A stretch of 64,000 nt of DNA from Whalleya microplaca (taxonomy: Eukaryota > Ascomycota > Sordariomycetes > Xylariales > Xylariaceae), in assembly GCA_022497155.1 (NCBI GenBank), contig MU385711.1, positions 434,001 through 498,000 of the forward strand, read 5' to 3'. Position 1 is the first letter of the stretch; every line of letters starts with the position of its first letter. The translations under genes and the position numbers were made by a program. The notes below the pieces were generated by a model. The model saw nothing but the letters and a program-made list of their open reading frames with translations. It made no database searches and was not told where the DNA came from. Shown piece by piece: positions 55,457 to 64,000 of the stretch.

Positions 55457-55884
55457 TACCCTTCAGTTATATGACAGGTTTGTGATGGATTGCTATACAA
55501 TTGTAAGGCAAAGGTATATTAAGGGGTAGATGATGCGCCAAGATATCTACCTTGAAGACAATGGCAAGATATTAGATCGTACATTGAGAAAAGTCAGATA
55601 CATTCAAAGTGTATTTATCTACTGTAGGTAATTAATTCCGCGTTATGATAACGGTTATTTCCTCTCTGTCAAAAGCATGTTAAAAGGGCATCATATATGC
55701 GACTTTCCAATTGAACTCCCTTTAATCAATTTGGAAGGGTGTCGCATGGAATCAAGCAGTACCGAAATGGACAGCTTATGAGAAAGACATGGGAAAGAGA
55801 GAAAGAGATAGACTCAAACAGCAAAAGAAATAGATGAGATCCATAAACCTATGCGTTGTTATTCCATTCATAACATAATGTAAC
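55457..55884. other. intergenic region
   Basis: Convergent 3' flanks of the PEBP and calpain-like genes. No feature is seen. Confidence 0.5.
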
Positions 55885-57483
55885 TTATTTAGCCACACCA
55901 ATGCAAGCGAAGTACTCTTTGAATGTCGAAACCTCCACTGCCAGGACTCCATCGCGATCAAGGAGGGCCGCCGGGCGCCACAACTCAGGATCAACGCGAT
56001 CGACAAGGCCGGGGTAGCTAGTCAATCCACGGGCTTCAGTGACGCCCCACGGGTTACGGATGACGATGTACTGCTTCTCTCCCTGGCCCTGGCTGATCCA
56101 TCCCAGAACCGAGTAGGCATGGTTAGCGACGAGATTAGCTCCCCGATACATGTGCCCGGTGGCATGAGTCCATGCGGCCATTGGTGATATGGTCCGGTGA
56201 TTTACACTGCAGGTTCGGACCAAGCCCACAAGCTCGCTGCCCGAGTGCTTGTCGGTGAAAAAGTATTGAGGCTCTCTGTCATTCATTTGGGCCATGGCCT
56301 TAATTGGGTCGCCGTTATGTGTTTTGGTGATGTCCTCGTCTCCAGCAATCCACATTGTAAATGCCTTCTCATACAGCGAAGGCCAGATCTCATAACCATC
56401 GCTGGGGCGACAGTAGATTGGACTATCGGTTGAGTTGTTAATGAGCACCTGATAATCAACCCTCACAACATCCGTCGAGTTGTTGTTACGTCCACCCTTG
56501 TCAAAGAATTTGACAGCCAGGCTTGGCCTCCTGTTATCCCAGTCCATTGGATTGCCGTTGCTGACATAGGTAGAGCGGTTGATAATTGCTGGGTTTGCCC
56601 AGAATACGGAGAAAATAGCCGCAATCAGCCAGCTGTTGCTGCTTGCGCCCTGAATCGGGTCGGCAAACCTGTGCTCATGGTGGCCGTGATGGTGTGCGTT
56701 AAAGCGAAATGGGTTCCCGTCCATCATCATGCGTCGGGGCATATTGCGGAAGAATGCTTCGTTCAGGTCGCGCCAAGAGCTGTTTGGTGGTACCCAGTCT
56801 TCCTTCTTGTCACTATCGTTCTTCTTGAAAGGCAAGACCAACTCGTTGATGGTTTCAGTCACTTTGGAGTTACTGACAGTCTTCCCCAGGGAATTGCCAT
56901 CAAGAACGATATGGAGCTTTCCGTTCTCCATGCGTGCCCTCCTGATTCGGACGTCACCAACTTCCTTCAGACCAATTTTCTCCAGATCGTCAAGTTTCTG
57001 AAGTCTAGAGAGATCAGGCGTGACAAGATCGCGTTCCTCCAGGATCTGGATATCCTTCTCAGAGAGTTCCTCAGCCCGACGTTCCTGCTTGTTGAGTCTG
57101 AGACCTGCAAACAGCACTGAGTCGTGCTTCATGTCAAAGAGCTCTTCGTAGTCGGTCTGCAGAGCATCAGACATGATGCGAGCAGTTGTGATTGAATGAC
57201 GGTCAAGTTTATGGCCGACCATCGCCTCAACCAGAGCATAGGGATTGACAACACCGACATTGACATCCTCAGGCTCGGGATCAGGAGATGGTTCCTCACC
57301 AAGGAGAGGCTCCTCGTAGTCTACCTTTCCAAGGTCCTCGTATTCATCTGACAAGGTTCTGGAAGATAACGAGCGCCTGTCGATCTTTTGGCCAGTGAGA
57401 GCTTCAAAGATGGCATAGGGATCGACGTTGCCAGCAGGGATCCCGCGAAGGGGGAAGTCGGAGTGAGAACCGGAAGAAACCAT
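55885..57483 (-). CDS. calpain-like protein (peptidase C2 family) with Ser in place of catalytic Cys
   Basis: A 532-aa single-exon gene. Calpain motifs are clear: DPIQGASSNSWLIAAIFSVF (273-292), NHAYSVLGW (454-462) and VIRNPWG (474-480). Gln278, His455 and Asn477 occupy the oxyanion, His and Asn positions. The nucleophile position, six residues after Gln278, is Ser284, encoded AGC, where active calpains have Cys (usually DCW). The protein is therefore probably catalytically dead or altered. The N-terminal 120 residues contain two diverged copies of a unit, at about 18-58 (VDPYAIFEALTGQKIDRRSL) and 79-116 (VNPYALVEAMVGHKLDRHSI). A His-rich stretch (AHHHGHHEHRF) precedes the active-site region. 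No signal peptide or C2/penta-EF domain is visible. Confidence 0.87.
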   Translation of the reverse strand: MVSSGSHSDFPLRGIPAGNVDPYAIFEALTGQKIDRRSLSSRTLSDEYEDLGKVDYEEPLLGEEPSPDPEPEDVNVGVVNPYALVEAMVGHKLDRHSITTARIMSDALQTDYEELFDMKHDSVLFAGLRLNKQERRAEELSEKDIQILEERDLVTPDLSRLQKLDDLEKIGLKEVGDVRIRRARMENGKLHIVLDGNSLGKTVSNSKVTETINELVLPFKKNDSDKKEDWVPPNSSWRDLNEAFFRNMPRRMMMDGNPFRFNAHHHGHHEHRFADPIQGASSNSWLIAAIFSVFWANPAIINRSTYVSNGNPMDWDNRRPSLAVKFFDKGGRNNNSTDVVRVDYQVLINNSTDSPIYCRPSDGYEIWPSLYEKAFTMWIAGDEDITKTHNGDPIKAMAQMNDREPQYFFTDKHSGSELVGLVRTCSVNHRTISPMAAWTHATGHMYRGANLVANHAYSVLGWISQGQGEKQYIVIRNPWGVTEARGLTSYPGLVDRVDPELWRPAALLDRDGVLAVEVSTFKEYFACIGVAK

Positions 57484-59269
57484 CTTGTGTAATAGTTGTT
57501 ATGATACAGTATCGCCACTACACAAGCGAAGGTGTTGTAAGCAGTATGAGAGTTGATGAAGCAATCTCAATCGATTGAGAAAAGGGTCGGTCTGGGCAGG
57601 TCAAAAGCTATATATATCTCTTTCTTCACTAAGATGGGTGTCTATACACCACTTGCAGCCAAAGATGACATACGCACCTATGATACCAGTCTCATCTCAT
57701 ATCTGCAGCAATTTCACTGAATAAACTTGTCTTGTGCATTCATTGAGCACACATATGGTGTTTTACGGCGTGAATTCAATGCCTAAAGTTAAAGACTACA
57801 CGAGAATTTCAAATATACTCCAAGTATTATTACGTATGGATTAGTCGCACCTTGCATCAAAGCTGTGGAAGTCCGCAGTGGGAAATTTTGTTTGCCTCAA
57901 CCAGTAAATACATTGCTGTTGCCCAGTCGTTTCTCGCTTGGCTTCATTGAGCTGACATAGTGAAGACTATCAAGATAGATAATGTAACTAAAATCAAAAA
58001 TATAAAAGGCAGCAACAAGATATGTCATTTCAAGAAGTCTCAAAATACTTAGTCATGCTGGTGAGTTGGTCGTTCTAAGGTTGATCCAGGTAGGGGATGC
58101 GGCTGAGAAGGTTTGCGGGGAAGACACGCACTCCAACCAATTTCAAGGGCTGTTCCTGAGAAACCTTATTTCTTTCGTGATATGTAGCTTGTTTACAGTC
58201 GCTGGAGATGCCGCGCTAATCGGTAATCTTGCATTCCTAGTCGTGACGAAAGATCTATCTCAGTACCGTCACGGCCTCGAGGCTAGGTAGAAGCTCGTTT
58301 AGCCCATGCAAGCTCACCCCTCAGTTCATAAGTATCAAGTATCATGTTGTTCTATGCGTATTCTGCTTAGTGCATGATGAGTTAAGTTTGATCCTGCTAT
58401 GTCTCCCCTCTATGAAATGTCGCTCAGTTATCATCGTACTTCAGAATCTCGAACTTTCAAGGTTATTCATCCGTTGGGTCTCCAGCGACTCCCCGACACG
58501 TCTTTTATCACAGTGGTGGTAGCTTAGACTGGTGACCAACTCTCACAGTACTTTTGACTAGTAACTGGATGTACCTTTTTTATTGAAAATTATTCCCTCG
58601 ATCATAACACTCGTTACTCAAAGGTTATTACCAAGACTAAATTTGCTGATTCCAGCCTTGCTATATTGGCAATTTAATTCGTCGCTAAGAGATTCAATGA
58701 TATAAGATTAAATAGTAATACGCGCAGGCTTGAATTTTATGGCAGATTTGAAGGGGTTGGAGCTCGCTAATGCTTTTGTTAATGATTATTATAAAGTCGG
58801 CAGCACTTTAAATCGTTGTATCAAGAAATATCGTGATTGAACTACACAAGTGAATGTGTATTTGCCATATCGCACAATAGAGCGTCTGTGCCAATCTTGC
58901 GCAAAAATATGATCCCTGCCACATAGACCGGCGAGGAAGGTATATTGACATAGGGATCGGAAGCTTGTGATTATGGCCCCTTCAACACCGATGAGAATCA
59001 AAATATGTGTAATATTGTCAAGACTTATGAAATTCTATGCGGGATCCCTTCTTACAATGCGCTGAGCTCTTTGAAAGAAAGACTCGAATTCTTCTAATAA
59101 GGAGCGAATAGCCTCATAACGCGAAAGATGTAGATAACCCCAATACCTCCTCGTCGAGGGGAACATTGAGGAGTACGTGAATATGTATGAGTAAATCAAA
59201 TACAACACAAAATAATAGATAATTATTATCATACCAACACTACTTTCCTAACTTGGAACGTGCACTCAT
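57484..59269. other. intergenic region
   Basis: About 1.8 kb between the calpain-like gene start and the P450 stop codon. Small frames (58066-58290, 58789-59001 and 59035-59232) are not supported. It is moderately AT-rich at 58.6-59.2 kb. Confidence 0.5.
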
Positions 59270-61093
59270 TCATGCCAAGTGAGCCTCCGTCACCTTCATC
59301 CACATATTCTCCTCAATAAACACGTTATAGCTAAGAGAGTCCCATGGCTTAGCAGGATACACCTACAAGTAACAGTTAGTAAAAATCACTCAACACTGGA
59401 TGCGGCTCCCAACGCGGCCTAGACGCTCACCACCTGAAAGTCAAAGGTTCGTAGGAGCTAGGTAAAGTGGATGTTAGCCTTAAAACAATGTGAATAGATC
59501 GCATATCGCCTTTGACTTACTTCAAAGATGATTTTGCCGAGTTCCATAAAAGCTATGGACTTCCCAGTACATACCCAGCGGCCATATCCGAAGCAGAGTT
59601 GAACGACACGCTCCATCTCAGTACGCGTCGCCTCCTCAGCCTCCGTGAAGCGTTCCGGTCGGAACATAGCTACATCGGGACCGAATATGGCAGTGTTCTG
59701 CATCAGCGCGGGGAGGTTCACGCCGATTGCAGTTCCACCGGGGATGAATTTCCCCTCGATCACGTCGCCTTCCGGTGGAAGAACCTTCGCAAAGAGGCCC
59801 TCAGCAGGCGGTCGCATGCGAAGGGTTTCGATTATAATTGCCTGAAAGTAGCAAAGATTCCTCAGCGCCAGTTAAATGGCGGTATTATCCTCAACTGACC
59901 TGCAAATACGGTATTGCTTTAGCTTGCTCGTTGGTGATAGGGGACGCTGCTTTCCCTTCGTGAAGCGCCTGAGAGATCATAGCTTTGAGTTTATTGTAAA
60001 CACTTGGGTTCGTCACTATGTACAGCATCGCTGTTCGCAAGGCGGAGGCGGTAGTATCGGTGCCAGCCACAGTCATGAAAACTGCTTCTGCTTCGCATTC
60101 TCGTTGCGAGAGGCCACTACGCGCGAAATAACCCTGCCCAATAAGATAAAATGTACCAAAGTTCACTGGTTAATTAGGCGTGGCTTACCATCATGTTCTT
60201 TTCATCTTCAACTTTCAAGGTGAATTTCTTTTGTGTTACCTCATGAGCGACTCTGCAAAGTATATCAAATAAATAGGCTGCTCTTGGAGGCAGTAAGGGG
60301 TTGTTAATACTCACCCCATCAGTCTGCCCACGCCGGACCTGTCTGTAGCCTTGGGCCCGAAAAGCTTAAGAAATGGTGAAGAATAAAATATGTCTCTCAT
60401 CCAAGGCACATCCATGGTCATTGCTAAGGATAGCCAGTGATTTCGCGCTTCCTCACAGAAGTTATAGAGATCGGAGTCGGCCTTCACATATCCCAACTCG
60501 GTACCAAACGCTAAACTAGTTATAACATCCAGGGTAAAAAATGAAGATAGTTTAGCACAGTCCAGGTATAAATGTTCTTGACTAGGCGAGCCACTGAGGT
60601 ACTTTTGTCGGATGAGGTTCAGGACGGACTCTACTTGTGTGTCAATTTTAGGCTCAAGTTGGTCCGTCTCACGACCACTGTAAGCACGCGATAATCTGGC
60701 TTTCATCTTATCATGGGTTTTCAGGTCAGTCGTGGTGAAAAGATTTGCCACATAGGGATCCCATCGACCGCCGTCATACCAAGCGTCTCTATTGCAAGTG
60801 CTTCGTGTCGAAGACAGTTTCCTCATTACTTCCGGGTCATCAGTGACGAGCATGTTAGGTCCCACCCGTGCTAGATGTCCATACTTCCTGCCGAGGGCCT
60901 GGTAAATGGTAAATTGCTTCCCACTCGACGCCGTCTGGGCAAGCCATAGCCATGAGAATGAAGCCAAGAAGGGGCCAGGAACATGACGCAGGCGAAACCA
61001 AGATATGATAGATGTGATGGTGTACCATCCAAAAAGAGAAGCAGAAAGCAGTGCCAACAACTCGCTCAGACCAAGTGGTACAATCGACAACAT
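59270..61093 (-). CDS. cytochrome P450, pisatin demethylase-like
   Basis: Six exons: 60315-61093, 60189-60252, 59900-60133, 59521-59841, a 27-nt exon 59431-59457, and 59270-59362. All five introns (55-68 bp) have GT...AG ends and phases agree, giving 505 aa. The N-terminus is a membrane anchor (LLALLSASLFGWYTITSI) followed by the Pro hinge HVPGP, placing it on the ER. The I-helix oxygen motif AGTDTT is at about 304-309, E364-R367 forms the ExxR pair, RPERF is the PERF motif, and the heme-ligand Cys450 is in FGYGRWVCTGK. All essential residues are intact. C-terminal similarity is to fungal pisatin-demethylase and benzoate-hydroxylase-type P450s. The substrate is unknown. The ATG at 61093 is chosen; a GTG two codons upstream is disregarded. 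Confidence 0.93.
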
Positions 61094-63257
61094 CGCCACG
61101 TATAGTTTCCGGATTCGTTATGAGCTTCTATGCGAAAGATTACTATCTTCGAGTGAATTCAGCCCGAATTCTATACCATTGATTGTCATAGAGGAAAGTC
61201 AATGGTGAGGTGAGATAGAAGATAATAAAGTAGATATCAAAGCACTCAGGCCTCCGACACTAATATATTCCAATGTAATTTCAACCGGCGAGTACAACAA
61301 TATTGTAGGTGTATGAAACTAGTTTCAAAATCTCGTACTATCTAGTTCGTAACTTCATTCGGAACCGAGCAATCTCGATTAGCACAACGCAATGCATCCT
61401 GCAACCAGTAGGTAGACCACCTTGCCATCGAATGCACCCCATCGAAGCCGTGCTGTATCATAACTGGACGGAGTGGTCAATGTGGCTGTAGAAATAAATC
61501 TGCGTGTTCCTCTATTTTCTAATTCACGCAGCTGGCAGTCTTGCCTCGACTAAGCTAAGGTGATATGTGATTTATCTATTCTCATCTTGGTAGAACCTTC
61601 ACAAATATATGTAGATTAATACTCAATAGTAGTACCTCTTTCGCTAATTAGTAGATACGGTCACCTGTAAATCCATGAAGAATAGCTGACGACGTAGGCT
61701 CACTCCGTATTGTATTGTATTCGACCGGCCACGGGAAGCTCGTTCGCTGCAGTACCGAAACTCATACCCTATTACCCCCCACCACTTGCTGACCCAACAG
61801 CAGAGCTCATTCACATGTCTGTGCAGAACCAATAGTGTCCATGAGTTCTATCTCATTACTATAATCTCGATGATCGTTTGCAAATACAGGCCACCCGGGG
61901 TTTTCACCACTTTGGGTTTAGGAGAGGCGCTGTACTATCGCTTACATGTGGCTCTCGGTGGTCTAGGTTAATAGCTGTAGCCCCTTAACTATGTCCTCCA
62001 AGGTCACCGAAATGACCTATCCCGCCTTGTGATGCGTAGATAGCCGACAATGCAGGCGACGGTTGGTTATACCCCGAGCCGGCGGTACTTCATGCGATTT
62101 GATGTGGGTGACCCAAGTACTTAACACCTGAGCGAGAGTGGTATTAGACATTCAAGTCCCAAATGCGGGGAGCTTCGTTAAGCGTTTTATGAAACCAATC
62201 TGTTTTAATCTCCGGGTCAGAGCGAGAGTCTTCTCACCAATGGCAATGGTGATAGATGAGCAACGACTTAGCAAAAGTGGCTGTGGAATCCGTATCATAT
62301 TGACACACAGAGAAGCAGATCCAATGAACCAATTAGCTCTGTGAAAGAAATCGCCTACCCTTGATAATCTTACTTCCTCCGTTTAAAGCCTATTTATACC
62401 GATTTATGTAAACTACAAATGGCTTAGCTCTCACCATCAGATATTATAGGAGTAGTGCTTACACTCAACGCCTTCCACCCACGCTGTTTTATTATCGTCC
62501 GGTCATTCAAGCCTATGAACGAACTTATCCAGTACATAATATGACGATGTGGCTGTATCTTTATGTCTGCTAGCTTATACTCCAGTAGCTACACCGAACT
62601 CGGCATTGTTCTTGATGTTGAAGGATATCTAGGATGAGACACAACCATCGACCGCCCTTGCAACATTGCCATGAACTCATAGTTTAGCAAGGAACTTCAC
62701 ACCCTCCTGGGGTTGCGCTTTCCGGGCTCCCAGTCAGCCAGCTTGGGCGTGTGATAGATTGCTACCAAGGCGTGGTGACAATAAGCAGTCACATTTTTAG
62801 CGTGCGAAATAACGTGCAACGGGTGGCAGTGATATATGCAGTCTCGAGTATCCGTGGACGCTGTGTGGACGTTATCTTCATCTTGGGTGTGCCTTCTGGC
62901 GTTGATGTCGCTCGAAAAGTTCTCTTGAAAGTCTTCCGTGTTTTTCGAACAGTCTACCATCGTCCGCGGCAAAAACGGTTCTATTTAAGAAGCCCGTTTA
63001 CTGCGTTTGCTCCCAAACGGCCGTCCTAACAAGTGAATTCATCTATTCAGGGATCATGGTTGTTCAGGAGCTATGGCAGCAATTGGCCCATGCACGTGTC
63101 ACTGACGAGAAAGTCTTCCTTGAACGCGTTTCACAGGACGCGTTTCCAATAAAGTTATCATCAAGAGGATCTGAGAAGTAGTCTATACCATTGACGCTAA
63201 TAATTCGATAAAATCAATTGTAGAGCACTGATCTTGGGTGTTGACAGTAGACACAAC
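61094..63257. other. intergenic region
   Basis: About 2.2 kb with no recognised gene. Overlapping frames at 62697-62972 (minus) and 62751-63029 (plus), and smaller ones, show no motif. The left end is the P450 promoter, the right end the MYND gene promoter. Confidence 0.45.
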
Positions 63258-64000
63258 ATGGCTGCACCAACCCCACGAGATGAGTTGCCCAATCGAAGTG
63301 AGTAATCTAGCATTCAGACTACCAGAGTCATTTGTTTCCCATTCTATCCTATTGCAGAAGCAAGGAATTCCTATGAGTTGGGGTGTATCTAGAAAGAATA
63401 GATACTGACTCCCGATGCCGCAGTGAACCTTGGCCTTCCCTTCCGCAGCTGCTCGGGTCCGAACTGCATAGTCCGCGAAAACCTGCTGCAGTGCAGCGGG
63501 TGCAAAGTAGTCCTGTACTGCGGAGCAGCGCACCAACGAGCGGACCGGCCGCGCCACAAGACGTCGTGCAACATAGTGAAGACGACGCAGGAGAAGCTCG
63601 CACAGGAGGAGGCGGCGCTGCGCGCGCGCCCCGGCGACGACGAGATGGGACCGGACGCATTCGAGAACGCGCAGGCGCAGTTCTGGTTCTGGCGTCCGAC
63701 GCGCCCGTACATGCAGGCACGCTATGATCTCATGCAGGCGATCCTAAACATCCGCACGGGCGAAGCCGTGCAAGCGGCGCTAGGCCACGCGCTGGGGATG
63801 CTGCAGCTCAGCCGCGGCGACAACCTCGGCGTGCGCAGCCAGGTACCCGCGCTGTACTTGCGTCTTGGCCGCGATCAGGAGGCTTACGACTTCATCAAGT
63901 GGTACGCGCTCGTGCCGTCCTCCTACGAGTGGATCAACCCGGACTTGCTGTACCTGGATATCCATGGCGAGGATGCCTTCGAACACTTCGAGGATCATGC
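63258..64000 (+). CDS. MYND zinc-finger protein, 3' part beyond window
   Basis: Exon 1, 63258-63297 (MAAPTPRDELPNR), joins exon 2 from 63424 across a 126-bp intron (GTGAGT...TACTGAC...CCGCAG). The frame stays open to the window edge, so at least 205 residues are seen. The MYND finger begins at about residue 22: CSGPNC, then CSGC, LYCGAAHQ and HKTSC. The seventh ligand is His where Cys is more common, which can still bind zinc. After the finger, a helical region follows (LMQAILNIRTGEAVQAALGH; LYLRLGRDQEAYDFIKWYAL) resembling the tetratricopeptide-like region of fungal MYND proteins. Exon 2 is GC-rich. MYND fingers mediate protein-protein contacts. The total length is unknown. Confidence 0.85.

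Noticed and set aside
1..64000. CRISPR arrays, bacterial-type operons, riboswitches
   Set aside because: None seen; gene structure is that of a filamentous ascomycete nuclear genome.

Overview
This window is nuclear DNA from a filamentous ascomycete, most likely a Sordariomycete. Evidence: genes carry short introns (about 44-170 bp) with GT...AG ends and CTRAY-type branch sites; an actin-related ARP1 gene matches the family's length exactly; DUF3602, CyanoVirin-N and pisatin-demethylase-like P450 genes are present; and two transposon blocks show heavy C-to-T/G-to-A decay typical of repeat-induced point mutation (RIP). The species cannot be named from sequence alone. About 20 protein genes are supported. 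Where exon joins are given, I worked them out by hand from splice signals and reading frame.

Layout. 0-3.7 kb: a RIP-decayed Fot1/pogo-type DNA transposon (582-2836) with perfect 48-bp terminal inverted repeats and a TA target duplication, inserted 13 bp before the ATG of a short-chain dehydrogenase. 4.8-8.1 kb: an unknown acidic protein, a small secreted cysteine-containing protein and a solo LTR. 9.4-11.7 kb: a 619-aa 2OG-Fe(II) dioxygenase resembling the TET/JBP fold family, then a tRNA-derived SINE candidate. 15.6-24.4 kb: DUF3602 protein, ARP1 (dynactin), a divergent MFS transporter/FAD monooxygenase pair and a small membrane protein. 26.5-27.3 kb: a probably frameshifted gene. 31-41 kb: a large disordered nuclear-type protein, a repeat-bearing unknown, a mitochondrial aconitase paralogue and a CyanoVirin-N lectin. 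41.9-50.1 kb: one complete but RIP-ruined Ty1/copia retrotransposon with 194-bp LTRs and a CCTAC target duplication. 52.5-61.1 kb: secreted GH3 glycosidase, PEBP protein, calpain-like protein with Ser at the catalytic Cys position, and a cytochrome P450. 63.3 kb to the end: start of a MYND zinc-finger gene, cut by the window edge.

The genes are mostly independent housekeeping or accessory functions rather than one operon-like system. The clearest functional pairing is the MFS transporter and FAD monooxygenase, which share a 720-bp divergent promoter region. GH3 and PEBP are adjacent and co-directional. The most unusual structures are transposon-related: an LTR family in which one copy carries a hairpin cassette that the solo copy lacks, and a copia element with an extra 2.3-kb 3' compartment that reads best as antisense coding sequence.
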